A DNA stretch of 64,000 nucleotides from JBGRQA01 sp041725895 (GTDB taxonomy: Bacteria > Bacteroidota > Bacteroidia > Bacteroidales > Marinifilaceae): NCBI GenBank assembly GCA_041725895.1, contig JBGRQA010000009.1, positions 62,001 through 126,000 on the forward strand, given 5' to 3'. Of this stretch, positions 46,401 through 54,094 are shown piece by piece (position 1 is the first letter of the stretch; every line of letters starts with the position of its first letter). A program made the translations under genes and the position numbers. A model generated the notes under the pieces. That model saw only the letters and a program-made list of their open reading frames with translations. It was not told the origin of the DNA and searched no databases.

Positions 46401-46630
46401 TAAGTCATCCCCTCCACTCCATTCACTGCCTCTTCAATTGGAACAACAACACTCTTCAAAACCGTTTCGGCATTTGCACCTGGATAACTGGCAGAAATCT
46501 GAACTGTTGGAGGTGCAATTTCCGGGAATTGTTGCACAGGAAGCGAAATTAAACCAAGCACCCCCAGAATAACAATCAGTATTGATATAACGGTCGACAG
46601 TACCGGCCGTTCGATAAATCTTCGTAACAT
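43478..46630 (-). CDS. RND multidrug efflux permease (HAE1 type)
   Basis: This proton-driven inner-membrane pump of the AcrB/HAE1 family is 1050 residues long, the usual size. The N-terminus MLRRFIERPVLSTVISILIVILG and the twin-Asp proton-relay motif GIVVDDAIVVVEAV in TM4 are present, as are the duplicated 12-helix layout and two large periplasmic loops. The C-terminal half has AKNAILIVEFALQRR. It sits between the adaptor (35 nt upstream) and the channel gene. Substrates cannot be read; the upstream GbsR/MarR regulator suggests induction by a small molecule. Confidence 0.95.
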   Translation of the reverse strand: MLRRFIERPVLSTVISILIVILGVLGLISLPVQQFPEIAPPTVQISASYPGANAETVLKSVVVPIEEAVNGVEGMTYMSSSSSNDGAATIDVYFELGTDADIAAVKVQNRVATVNSKLPQQVVQSGVTTEKVQNGVLMFLSMYSENDDFDATFVENYARINMIPLIKRINGVGSANVFGSKDYSMRIWLKPDKMAVYGLSPQDIVYALNEQNIEAAPGKFGENSSQSFEYVIRYKGKLSKVEEYENIILRSEGNSNFLRLKDVAKVELGAFNYSTQNKTLGYPSVALAVYQTAGSNAQQIIKDVEKVLEDAEKDFPPGIKYVVPFNSNDFLDASIDHVVQTLIEAFLLVFLVVFIFLQDFRSTLIPAIAVPVAIVGTFFFLQLFGFSINMLTLFALVLAIGIVVDDAIVVVEAVHAKLDNGVRSAKKATVSAMNEITGAIISITLVMSAVFVPVSFLEGPTGAFYQQFALTLAVAIVISAINALTLSPALCALLLKPHDPTEEHKKGVMSRFYTAFNTGFDAVTERYGKSVGFLIKRKWLAGIILAIFVAMAGWFFKTTPTGFIPNEDQGMIFCDITLPPGSTLDRTADVSQKVDEIVREMGVVKERMFVNGFSLLSGTVGGSKAFGVIKLHEWSKRKEDHEKVKAVVGQLFAKTAGISEAQILFFTPPTVMGYGNADGFEMRLQDKTNGSFDGLMANAGKFLAALNQRPEIQYAITSFNTGFPQYEMEVNVEKVKEAGISVSSLFSTLQGYYGSWYAADFNRFGKQYRVMIQADPEDRATAESLNNIYIRNAREELVAVSQFVTLTKVNGPDVVNRFNLFNSATINGNVNPGYSTGDAIQAIQEVAAATLPSSYGYEFSGMTREEQKAGNKAIVVFVLSLIFVYFLLSAQYESYILPFSILLSLPIGIFGGIFFVKLAGLDNNIYFQVALIMLIGLLAKNAILIVEFALQRRRQGMPIFQAAVEGAKARLRPILMTSFAFILGLMPLMLSSGAGAIGNRSIGTGAVGGMLIGTLFGVFVIPAFYVVFQILQEKISGAPKVEEIALESEE

Positions 46631-46665
46631 TCTTCTATTTTTAGTGATACTATTCGAAAAACGAA

Positions 46666-47829
46666 TTACTTATTGGATAGAACGCTCTTGTTCCGCCCCC
46701 CTGAGATATTTGAAGTCTTTTGAGGTACAATTTGCATTCCCTCGCGTAATTTGATCAGACCATCATTCACAATCAATTGTCCTTCCTCAATTCCGCCTTG
46801 CACGATAAAATCTTGTCCCACTACCTCAGAAACAATTACCTCTTTTGACGCAACCTTATTTTCATTTCCAACAACATACACAAAACGTTTTCCCTGTAAT
46901 TCAAAAGTTGATTTCTGCGGTAGAAGAATTGCACTGCTAATTTGAGCAGGAAGTTTTACTTTACCGCTAATTCCACTTCTCAACAATTTATCAGGATTAG
47001 CAAATTTTGCCCGATAACTGATACTCCCGGTTCTGGGATTCACCATACCATTGATTGCTTCGATTCGTCCCTTGTACTCATAAAGACTTCCATCAGCAAG
47101 AATCAATTCCACCTCAGGCATCTGCTTAATTTTTTCCTCCGTATTATCCCCTCCCAAACGACGGTTAAATTCCAACAACTGCTTCTCGTTCAAAGAAAAG
47201 TAAGCGTAAACATTATTAATATTTGATACTGTAGTCAATGGTTGAGGCTCATTTCGCCCAACAAGGCTACCCACTTTGTAAGGAAGGCTCCCAACAATTC
47301 CATCCACTGGACTGGAAACCAAAGTATAGCCCAGATTCTCCTTGGCATTCATATAATCTGCATTAGCAGCATTCAATTGAGCTTTAGCTGCATTCAGATT
47401 ACTTAAAGCGGTTTTCATCTCGATAGAACTGATTATTTTCTTCTCCACCAAAGGAGTAATCTTGTCAACTTCCACCTGGGCCTTCGCAACCTGGGCTTTC
47501 GCAACTTCGATATTGGCTTTGGCTGCATTCACCTGTTGGTTTAAAGTTTCCGCACTCAATTTGAATAACAGTTGCCCCTTTTTAACAGTAGCTCCTTCGT
47601 CGATGTAGATCTTTTCAATAAAACCATCCACCTTGGGACGAATTTCAATATTCTGCTCCCCTTCCACATTGGCCGCATATTCCTTGTAAATGGTCACATC
47701 CCCCTTTTCAACCGACTGAACCGGAAAAGGAGCCGGTCCATGAGCCATTGGCTGCTTTCCGGAATTATTACAGGCAGACAAGGCCAGTGCTGCCATGGCA
47801 AAAATTGAATAAAAATTGAATCTCTTCAT
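46666..47829 (-). CDS. RND efflux periplasmic adaptor
   Basis: This is the membrane-fusion protein linking the pump to the outer-membrane channel. The 387-residue lipoprotein has lipobox ALSAC (Cys about 20). The biotinyl-lipoyl halves are visible (NIEIRPKVDGFIEKIYIDEGATVKKGQLLF and ENLGYTLVSSPVDGIVG). A coiled-coil hairpin rich in AKAQV repeats lies between them, followed by the beta-barrel and membrane-proximal domains. It is first in the three-gene pump operon, 104 nt after the GbsR-type regulator gene, with an operator-like site in the gap. Confidence 0.93.
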   Translation of the reverse strand: MKRFNFYSIFAMAALALSACNNSGKQPMAHGPAPFPVQSVEKGDVTIYKEYAANVEGEQNIEIRPKVDGFIEKIYIDEGATVKKGQLLFKLSAETLNQQVNAAKANIEVAKAQVAKAQVEVDKITPLVEKKIISSIEMKTALSNLNAAKAQLNAANADYMNAKENLGYTLVSSPVDGIVGSLPYKVGSLVGRNEPQPLTTVSNINNVYAYFSLNEKQLLEFNRRLGGDNTEEKIKQMPEVELILADGSLYEYKGRIEAINGMVNPRTGSISYRAKFANPDKLLRSGISGKVKLPAQISSAILLPQKSTFELQGKRFVYVVGNENKVASKEVIVSEVVGQDFIVQGGIEEGQLIVNDGLIKLREGMQIVPQKTSNISGGRNKSVLSNK

Positions 47830-47864
47830 GTTTGTATATGATTTTAGCGTGATTTTTATTTCGT

Positions 47865-47885
47865 TTAGTTCTCAACCAACCGAAC
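47865..47885. promoter_or_regulatory. Second GbsR/MarR operator, upstream of the pump operon
   Basis: TTAGTTC-N7-ACCGAAC reproduces the outer bases and spacing of the regulator operator at 48491-48514. The right arm is intact and the left arm is degenerate inside. It lies 36 nt before the adaptor start. Confidence 0.55.
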
Positions 47886-47933
47886 CATGGTGAAACACCA
47901 ATAATATTAGCTTCCTCGTTGGGAACATCTTAT

Positions 47934-48458
47934 TTAGATTTTATCATTCAGGGAATGCACACCACAATTTGATTTTACATGCTCCCGAAGCTGCTCCAAA
48001 AGCGTAATGGTATTGGAAAGAAAATCCAGGTAAGGCGAGGGGTTTTTCAGTTCATATTTTTCCTCCTCCTTCTCAATCAGGTTATTGGCTTCTTCCTTGT
48101 ATACAATTATTTCTTTTACGATCTGATACTCCGTTCTGTATTGAACGATTTCTTCCTCCACTCGAGATAAAAATGCAGCAGATGACAAGATAAAATACTT
48201 CTTCCGGTCTCCTGGTTTGGTGTAAAAGGTTACTATTCCAGCATTAGAAAGGTTCTGCAGGTTCGTTGAAATCGTACTCTTGCTGGCACCAAGAAATAAA
48301 ACCAATTCTTCGAAAGTACTTCCCTTGGGACCACATATAAAAAGCGAAGCGAAAATACGTGCCGCAATGGGCGTCAATTTCTCTTGCCCCTCCATAAAAG
48401 CGCCAAACTTCTCAACAAGCTCCTTTTTTTTCTCTAACAGTTTATTATTCGTTATCAT
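47934..48458 (-). CDS. GbsR/MarR-family transcriptional regulator
   Basis: This regulator, about 174 residues from the chosen start, has a winged-helix domain (about residues 25-105). Its segments are LTPIAARIFASLFICGPKGSTFEELVLFLGASKSTIS (helix-turn-helix) and GIVTFYTKPGDRKKYFIL (wing). A long helical C-terminal part for dimerisation follows. It most resembles the GbsR-like branch of MarR regulators. The in-frame TTG at 48482 overlaps the -7 box and can be excluded; ATG at 48470 or 48458 are the options and I prefer 48458 because it leaves room for a leader. It probably represses itself and the RND pump operon. Confidence 0.82.
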   Translation of the reverse strand: MITNNKLLEKKKELVEKFGAFMEGQEKLTPIAARIFASLFICGPKGSTFEELVLFLGASKSTISTNLQNLSNAGIVTFYTKPGDRKKYFILSSAAFLSRVEEEIVQYRTEYQIVKEIIVYKEEANNLIEKEEEKYELKNPSPYLDFLSNTITLLEQLREHVKSNCGVHSLNDKI

Positions 48459-48479
48459 AGCTTTAGTCATTTCCCAATG

Positions 48480-48487
48480 CAAATATA
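48480..48487 (-). promoter_or_regulatory. -7 box of the GbsR-type regulator promoter
   Basis: TATATTTG on the minus strand matches TAnnTTTG. The operator palindrome covers the region upstream of it, so binding would block polymerase. Confidence 0.65.
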
Positions 48488-48490
48488 AAC

Positions 48491-48514
48491 TTAGTTCGGT
48501 TAGTACCGAACTAA
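48491..48514. promoter_or_regulatory. Primary operator of the GbsR/MarR regulator
   Basis: TTAGTTCGGT and ACCGAACTAA form a perfect inverted repeat with 10-bp arms and a 4-bp centre. It spans the spacer and -33 zone of the regulator promoter. Confidence 0.75.
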
Positions 48515-48636
48515 AAAATGTTAAAGAAATTAAATAAACAAAAAAAACAGCTAATTTTTGTTAATTGTTAAGACCAGAGGAGAACACTAAAACAAACACA
48601 AAACACTCACCAACAACACCTTAATTTCATGCAAAA

Positions 48637-48676
48637 CAAAAAAAACCAGACAACATTTACATGGGTTGTCTGGTTT
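48637..48676 (-). terminator. Terminator of the menF/menD/menB transcript
   Basis: On the minus strand the 12-bp perfect stem AAACCAGACAAC / GTTGTCTGGTTT (48665-48676 and 48643-48654) is followed by a T-run, 32 nt beyond the menB stop. Confidence 0.9.
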
Positions 48677-48707
48677 CTTTTTATAGCTTTTTATTTATTG
48701 TAGTATC

Positions 48708-49532
48708 CTAGCCTGGAAATTTGGGGAATTTCTGGAATTCAGGGTCTCGTTTCTCAAGGAAAGCATTCTTTCCTTCCTGAGCTTCTTCCATTAAATAATA
48801 CATCATGGTAGCATCACCGGCAAACTCCATCAAGCCGCGCTGACCGTCTAACTCCGCATTTAAACCACGTTTAATCATTCGCAATGCCATCGGGCTGCGC
48901 TGCATCATGATTTTACACCACTCCACAGTCTCGTTCTCCAATTCTTCCAATGGTACCACTTTATTCACCATACCCATTTCTTCAGCTTCGGCCGCGGTAT
49001 ACTGCTTGCAAAGAAACCAAATCTCACGAGCTTTCTTCTGGCCTACGTGTCGAGCCAGATAGGAAGAGCCGAACCCAGCATCAAAGCTACCCACTTTAGG
49101 ACCAGTCTGACCAAATTTCGCATTCTCCGAAGCAATCGTCAAATCACAAACTACGTGCAATACATGACCTCCACCAATAGCATATCCATTTACCATAGCA
49201 ACCACAGGCTTTGGAAGCGAACGAATTGCCTTGTGAAGATCCAGTACATTCAATCGAGGCACACCATGATCATCGATGTACCCTCCAACACCCTTTACAT
49301 TTTGGTCTCCTCCTGAACAAAAAGCCTTGTCGCCTGTACCTGTTAGTACAACAACACCAATGTCACTTCTCTCGCGACAAATATCCATAGCATCCAACAT
49401 ATCAAAATTGGTTTGTGGACGAAAGGCATTGTATACATCAGGACGGTTTATGGTTATTTTTGCAATCCCTTCAAAGAACTCAAACTTGATGTCCTCGTAC
49501 TCTTTTATCGTTGTCCAGTTTCTAGTAGTCAT
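48708..49532 (-). CDS. menB: 1,4-Dihydroxy-2-naphthoyl-CoA synthase
   Basis: MenB closes the second ring of the naphthoquinone by Dieckmann-type condensation of o-succinylbenzoyl-CoA. The 274-residue crotonase-fold protein has the oxyanion-hole segment CSGGDQNVKG, AMVNGYAIGGGHVLHVVCDLTIAS, the MenB-specific TGPKVGSFDAGFGSSYLARHVG and the C-terminal FLEKRDPEFQKFPKFPG. Its start overlaps the menD stop by 4 nt (ATGA), implying translational coupling. Confidence 0.97.
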   Translation of the reverse strand: MTTRNWTTIKEYEDIKFEFFEGIAKITINRPDVYNAFRPQTNFDMLDAMDICRERSDIGVVVLTGTGDKAFCSGGDQNVKGVGGYIDDHGVPRLNVLDLHKAIRSLPKPVVAMVNGYAIGGGHVLHVVCDLTIASENAKFGQTGPKVGSFDAGFGSSYLARHVGQKKAREIWFLCKQYTAAEAEEMGMVNKVVPLEELENETVEWCKIMMQRSPMALRMIKRGLNAELDGQRGLMEFAGDATMMYYLMEEAQEGKNAFLEKRDPEFQKFPKFPG

Positions 49533-51226
49533 ACTTCTGGTTTTAAATGTTTAAAATATTCTTTAAGTACTATATCATTAACTTTTCTAGGTGTTTTCAC
49601 CTCCAAAATTACGGCATTTTCATGTTCTGCATAGAATTGAGGCAGAACTTCCTTCAGTTCCTCCGGCGAACCGGCACTAAAATAGTGTAAATCGTACGCT
49701 GTGGCTAATTTCTCTGCTTTTAAGTCCTGAGCTGCTTCAAAGAATTCATCCAACTCCTCCACATCAGAAGGCCCCGGAATAAACCGGAAGATGCCTCCGC
49801 CTCCGTTGCTAATAACTATGATGCGCAAATTTGGACTCAGATACTTATTCCACAAAGCATTTGAATCGTAAAAAAAACTAACATCCCCTGTTATTAGCGT
49901 TGTGGACCGTTCATTCACCCATGCAGCCCCCGCAGCCGTAGAGGTACATCCGTCAATTCCACTGGTTCCCCGATTGGAATTGTACCACAATGCTTTTGTA
50001 GGAGTAAACAGCTGCGCATACCGCACTACAGAACTATTACTCAATTGCAGGTTGTTACCTGCCGGAATATTCTGCAACAAAATCTCAAAAGCCTTTAGAT
50101 CGGACCAGGAAACACTTTCCAGATAGTCGGTATGTCTTTCGATTGAGTGCTTATTACGGGCTTTCCAATTCCGACCAAATACACTCTCCTCGTTCTTAAT
50201 CAAGGGAACCAATTGTCGGAAGAAATTCACCGGAGCAATATCTACATGAGCCGAAAGGTTTTGGAAAGTATCGATATGATCATCCCCTGTCCCCAAATAC
50301 CAATGGTTTGCCGGAGAAAATTTACGCAAAAAGGTCTTCACCATCTTGGAGATCAAAGGGCCACCAAAACTAATCAGCAAATCAGGTTGAAAATCCTTGG
50401 CTTCGGCTTCCGAAATAGTGGAAACTATCCTGTCGATGCAGGGAATGAAGGCATCTCCCTGTAGATTGGCAATGTTCTCAGTAAGTACAACTACTTTTCC
50501 ACATTGAGAGAGCTCTTTTAGTTTACCATTTAACTCCTCATTGAAAGGATGCAATCCGGCCAACACCAGCACTCCTTTACTGGAATTGAAACGGTCGGCG
50601 AAACGATGGATATCCTGTTCTGACATTTGAGGAACACAGGTCACCTTTTCCAGAATCCGGGCCTGATGTTTAGAATAGGATCGCAATCCATACAAAGGTT
50701 CACGCAATGGGATATTGATATGAACCGGCCCCATCCTACCGCTCAGAGCCTTGTTAAAAGCTTCGTTCACCATTCTGTTCAAATACCAACGATCATCCTT
50801 ATGTTCGGTTTCCACCGGAACCTGATAGGAAGCCTTGATATAATTAGCAAAAACATTCTCCTGCCGGATAGCCTGACTATCATCCTGATCGATCCATTCT
50901 TCGGGTCGATCAGCAGAAATCACCACCAAGGGAATTCGCTGGTAGTAAGCCTCAGCAATTGCCGGTGCATAATTTAAAAGAGCAGTCCCGGATGTACAAA
51001 CCAGACCAACTGGTTTTCCGGTTTGCTGCGCCATTCCCAAGGCAAAAAATGCCGCACTACGTTCATCAACAATCACCAAACTTTCAACACGAGAGTCCCT
51101 CGAAAATGAAATACTCAAGGGAGCATTACGGGAACCGGGTGAAATCACCACTCGTTCCATTCCCTTTGCGACACATATATCAATTAATTCTTTTACTCCT
51201 GTCTTATCGGAATATGTTTGATTCAT
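49529..51226 (-). CDS. menD: SEPHCHC synthase MenD
   Basis: MenD is the thiamine-diphosphate enzyme that joins isochorismate and 2-oxoglutarate. The 565-residue protein from the chosen start shows the N-terminal pyrimidine-binding domain (VISPGSRNAPLSISFSRD, GLVCTSGTALLNYAPAIAEAYYQRIPLVVISADRP). It also has the C-terminal ThDP-binding region with TSGIDGCTSTAAGAA and LITGDVSFFYDSNALWN. I chose ATG 51226 (MNQTYSDKTGVKELIDI), since the 13 residues before it are not MenD-like. It overlaps menB by 4 nt and follows menF by 69 nt. Confidence 0.95.
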   Translation of the reverse strand: MNQTYSDKTGVKELIDICVAKGMERVVISPGSRNAPLSISFSRDSRVESLVIVDERSAAFFALGMAQQTGKPVGLVCTSGTALLNYAPAIAEAYYQRIPLVVISADRPEEWIDQDDSQAIRQENVFANYIKASYQVPVETEHKDDRWYLNRMVNEAFNKALSGRMGPVHINIPLREPLYGLRSYSKHQARILEKVTCVPQMSEQDIHRFADRFNSSKGVLVLAGLHPFNEELNGKLKELSQCGKVVVLTENIANLQGDAFIPCIDRIVSTISEAEAKDFQPDLLISFGGPLISKMVKTFLRKFSPANHWYLGTGDDHIDTFQNLSAHVDIAPVNFFRQLVPLIKNEESVFGRNWKARNKHSIERHTDYLESVSWSDLKAFEILLQNIPAGNNLQLSNSSVVRYAQLFTPTKALWYNSNRGTSGIDGCTSTAAGAAWVNERSTTLITGDVSFFYDSNALWNKYLSPNLRIIVISNGGGGIFRFIPGPSDVEELDEFFEAAQDLKAEKLATAYDLHYFSAGSPEELKEVLPQFYAEHENAVILEVKTPRKVNDIVLKEYFKHLKPEV

Positions 51227-51295
51227 CGTTATTTTTTGATCTTGCCATCGGGCAAGGTTTATCATTCGAATAGGATATTTCCTAAATTTTCTTCA

Positions 51296-52429
51296 CTAAT
51301 CTTTCAACGGCCGAATCACCTGCATTAATGTTTCGGCTTTCAGGCAGGTCTCCTTCCATTCCTCTTCAGGAATAGAATCGCAAGTAATTCCTCCCCCCAC
51401 ATAAAGAGCAATCTTATCCCTCATCAACTTCATACTCCTCAAATTCACGAAAAGAGAAAAATCTCCATTCCTATCAATCGGTCCTAAAAATCCGGCATAA
51501 TACTCCCGGTCATGAAGTTCCAATTGCTGAATCATTCGAAAAGCATCCTTACGCGGCAATCCACAGACAGCTGGTGTAGGATGTAATGACCGAATAAAAC
51601 CGGATAACTTATCACATGAAAGTTTATCATTAATCAAATAATCCGTTTTTAAATGAAACAGATTGCCAGCCCTGGATGTAAAGGGGCCATTCCTATGGAT
51701 CTGTTCAAGACCAAATTTCTGAAATCGCTCCTCAATGTATTCACTTACAAATGCTTGTTCTTCAATATCCTTTCGTCCCCAAACAGCATCACTAACAGTG
51801 TGACCATTAATCGCCTGTGTTCCGGCCAATGCCATGGTAAACAGTTGCCCATTTCGCTTCTGTAGCAAAGTTTCCGGACTTGCCCCTAACCAACTCACCT
51901 TACCCGGAATATGAACCATAAACAGAAATGCATGGGAGTACTTTTCTGCCATTGCCAAAAAAATCTCAGGTGCATCCTGAAGAGAAAATTCTTCCTGAGT
52001 ATCGATACGAGAGAGAATCGCCTTTCGGATTGCTCCCCCTTTCAATTCTTCCAGCAAGCGATTGATCTGCACAAAGTAATCATTTCGAGAACTTTCAACC
52101 GGCCCATGAGCAACTTCATCCAATTTAAAATGACAGTTCTCCAACCATTTTACCTGGTCGGCAGTAAATTTACCCTTTCTGATTTCAAAATCCGAACGTA
52201 AAAAATACGTAGGATGATTACTATCCACATCAAAGGGAGCCATTAAAAATCCGCTATTTTCAGGAAGTTCATTCAAATTCTCAAGCTGAGTAACCTCACT
52301 TCGTTTCTGAATTCCAAAAACAATTTCATGAGATTCCGGAAAACGATAGATATAGAATGGAATGTTATTTTGAATACAGGTTGTAAGTCCCCAAAATAGA
52401 TTTTGGGAACGATCAGGCTCTAGATTCAT
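51296..52429 (-). CDS. menF: Isochorismate synthase (chorismate-binding family)
   Basis: This enzyme converts chorismate to isochorismate, the first committed step towards menaquinone. Its 377 residues carry the chorismate-utilising domain: FLFMVHIPGKVSWLGASPETLLQ, the MALAGTQAI strand, HLKTDYLI, the HPTPAVCGLPRKDA motif and EYYAGFLGPI with the conserved acidic residues. The N-terminal domain is short, as in Bacteroidota MenF. Its position before menD and menB rules out a siderophore-type enzyme here. Confidence 0.93.
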   Translation of the reverse strand: MNLEPDRSQNLFWGLTTCIQNNIPFYIYRFPESHEIVFGIQKRSEVTQLENLNELPENSGFLMAPFDVDSNHPTYFLRSDFEIRKGKFTADQVKWLENCHFKLDEVAHGPVESSRNDYFVQINRLLEELKGGAIRKAILSRIDTQEEFSLQDAPEIFLAMAEKYSHAFLFMVHIPGKVSWLGASPETLLQKRNGQLFTMALAGTQAINGHTVSDAVWGRKDIEEQAFVSEYIEERFQKFGLEQIHRNGPFTSRAGNLFHLKTDYLINDKLSCDKLSGFIRSLHPTPAVCGLPRKDAFRMIQQLELHDREYYAGFLGPIDRNGDFSLFVNLRSMKLMRDKIALYVGGGITCDSIPEEEWKETCLKAETLMQVIRPLKD

Positions 52430-52532
52430 CTGCTATAAAATTTTTCCTCAACTGTCACAAAAAACTTAGCAAGACCAAATAATACAACTCCAATACGAGT
52501 TAAAATGATTCGATCAAGGAAGTTTCATCAAC

Positions 52533-52952
52533 TCACTTCTTAATAATCATATTGGTTAATCGGCATACCGAAACCAATTTCTCCATCTCATCCAACACGT
52601 TGATTTGAACAATGTGCGAATTTTTTCCTTTGTGAAGAAAATGAGCCTTGGCAATTACTTTACCCTTTTTCACACTTCTTAAATGATTGGCATTGATCTC
52701 CATCCCTTTTACATCAAACTGTGTTAGATTGGTGTGAATAACCGAAAGAGCACTCCCGACCGATTCGGCAAGAGCCATGGTAGCTCCCCCATGAAGAATT
52801 TTCATTGGTTGCCAGGTCGTTTGGTTCACTGGCATCTGAGCGATTAAGTAATCCTCTCCTACTTCAGTATATTCAATGCCCAAGTGCTCCATTAAGGTTT
52901 CTCTGCACATTGCATTCAATTGGTCCAATACATGATTCGTGTTCATCATCAC
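52533..52952 (-). CDS. menI: Hot-dog thioesterase, probable DHNA-CoA thioesterase
   Basis: This PaaI/YdiI-type thioesterase has 139 residues. The segment EHLGIEYTEVGEDYLIAQMPV followed by the active-site helix LHGGATMALAESVGSA is very like E. coli YdiI/MenI, which hydrolyses 1,4-dihydroxy-2-naphthoyl-CoA. The catalytic acidic residue lies in the LAES segment. It stands 103 nt upstream of menF on the same strand, which supports a role in menaquinone synthesis. The family is promiscuous, so a general acyl-CoA role remains possible. Confidence 0.75.
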   Translation of the reverse strand: MMMNTNHVLDQLNAMCRETLMEHLGIEYTEVGEDYLIAQMPVNQTTWQPMKILHGGATMALAESVGSALSVIHTNLTQFDVKGMEINANHLRSVKKGKVIAKAHFLHKGKNSHIVQINVLDEMEKLVSVCRLTNMIIKK

Positions 52953-53074
52953 ACAAAGATAATACTATATCTTAATCTATAAACCATCTCAATCGTTCTC
53001 TGAGAAACCTGTAATTCCCTAACTCCACCAACCAATCATAAAATTAATTGCCTTTTTCCCAAAATTACAGGCAC

Positions 53075-53102
53075 AAAAAAAGCTCAATAGATATTGAGCT
53101 TT
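53075..53102 (-). terminator. Terminator of the cold-shock gene
   Basis: On the minus strand AAAGCTCAATA / TATTGAGCTTT (53092-53102 and 53079-53089) is followed by a T-run, 33 nt after the csp stop codon. Confidence 0.85.
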
Positions 53103-53134
53103 AAATCTTTGGAAAAATATACCTGATATTTTTA

Positions 53135-53326
53135 CTAGTCAACTTTTACATTAACAGCATTCAGTCCTTTTTTTCCTTCTACAACATCATAAGATACTAC
53201 GTCTCCTTGATCAATTTTGTCGATCAAACCGGTTACGTGTACAAAAATGTCTTCTTGTGTTTCGTTGTTCTTAATGAATCCAAATCCCTTGGTTTCATTG
53301 AAAAATTTAACTGTACCTTTAGGCAT
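53135..53326 (-). CDS. Cold-shock domain protein
   Basis: This 63-residue single cold-shock domain protein is an RNA/ssDNA-binding chaperone. The two RNA-binding motifs are intact: RNP1 KGFGFI and RNP2 DIFVHV, preceded by the standard start MPKGTVKFFNETK. Its C-terminus GKKGLNAVNVKVD is typical of Bacteroidota CspA-like proteins. It has its own terminator; the upstream gap leaves room for a regulatory leader but no specific element was recognised. Confidence 0.95.
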   Translation of the reverse strand: MPKGTVKFFNETKGFGFIKNNETQEDIFVHVTGLIDKIDQGDVVSYDVVEGKKGLNAVNVKVD

Positions 53327-53827
53327 TACTAAAAAATTTAAAATTAATTACTTGGTAAATGTAAGGAATATGATTTAATATTTAAACTATTTTATGCGAA
53401 TTTCATGTTTTTTTTCAGGACACTTCATATGTCCCAATAACTACAAGATATTCAAACAAAAAGCCTCCTCAAAACCAATCATAAAGTAATAATTATTATT
53501 TTAAAAACAAAGCATCTTCTCAACTCTTTACCTACTCTACTATAATCAAATCATAAAAAATTTACATCCCCATTCCATCACCTAAAATTTATTTAGTAAC
53601 CCCATTCTTAAAACATTATCCTAAAATCTATACACAAAACAACAATTGTCAAAACCACCAGAATAAAGGTGGTTATAAACAGCAATCTTCTATTACGAAT
53701 GGAATACGTTCCCCACATTTTTTACAAATCTCTTTTTTAACTTTTCCCACTTCAAAAAATAAAGCAAAACCTCAATTTTATATAGCTTCTTCAGGAAACG
53801 TTTGAAAAACAATATACCTCAGAAATG
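53327..53827. other. Intergenic region between csp and the asnA promoter
   Basis: About 500 AT-rich nt with no supported gene. A small hairpin AACCACC/GGTGGTT (53653-53674) lacks a T-run. The right end meets the asnA leader promoter. Confidence 0.4.
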
Positions 53828-53859
53828 TTTTGCTATAAAAAATAATAGTTCTATATTAG
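53828..53859 (+). promoter_or_regulatory. Promoter of the asnA leader transcript
   Basis: TTTTG (53828-53832), a 19-nt spacer and TATATTAG (53852-53859) resemble the Bacteroidota -33/-7 pair, with the same spacing as the arcB promoter. Predicted start is near 53865, about 15 nt before the first leader peptide. No other promoter is evident before asnA. Confidence 0.6.
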
Positions 53860-53879
53860 CGCTTACAAAGACAGAAGAA

Positions 53880-53957
53880 ATGAAACAATTCCATAACACA
53901 AATAATTTTTTCAATAATTCTGTGAATAATAATTCACAGGAACAGGGAAGGTTATAG
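53880..53957 (+). CDS. Asparagine-rich leader peptide 1 of asnA
   Basis: This 25-codon reading frame reads MKQFHNTNNFFNNSVNN then NSQEQGRL. It has eight Asn codons (one AAC, seven AAT) between positions 53895 and 53933. Its last codons contain GGGAAGG, which can pair with the first arm of the terminator that follows. An 8-bp hairpin CTGTGAAT/ATTCACAG (53920-53939) lies inside it. The arrangement is that of a leader peptide sensing charged tRNA-Asn for the downstream asparagine synthetase. Translation is not proven; the inference rests on codon content, antiterminator geometry and target gene. Confidence 0.8.
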   Translation: MKQFHNTNNFFNNSVNNNSQEQGRL

Positions 53958-54018
53958 CTGTTAGGATAGATACGATATAGCAAAAAAGCCTTCCCCCAAC
54001 CGGGAAGGCTTTTTTTTT
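53945..54018 (+). promoter_or_regulatory. Attenuator 1 (antiterminator and terminator)
   Basis: The terminator stem is GCCTTCCC (53988-53995) with GGGAAGGC (54002-54009), followed by nine T. The upstream copy GGGAAGG (53945-53951) can instead pair with CCTTCCC, preventing termination. A ribosome stalled at the Asn codons leaves it free; one reaching the stop codon at 53955 covers it. This is the classical 2:3 versus 3:4 switch. Confidence 0.8.
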
Positions 54019-54040
54019 GACCAACTTTTAATACTACACG

Positions 54041-54094
54041 ATGGTACACTTCAATAATTTTAATAATAACAATAATAATTCTCCTCCCGGGTGA
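54041..54094 (+). CDS. Asparagine-rich leader peptide 2 of asnA
   Basis: This 17-codon reading frame, MVHFNNFNNNNNNSPPG, has eight Asn codons (seven AAT, one AAC), the same number and mix as leader 1. It shares the F-NN-F pattern with leader 1, which suggests duplication. Its stop codon (54092-54094) overlaps the antiterminator segment of the second attenuator. There is no separate promoter, so it is reached by transcripts that read through the first terminator. Confidence 0.8.
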   Translation: MVHFNNFNNNNNNSPPG

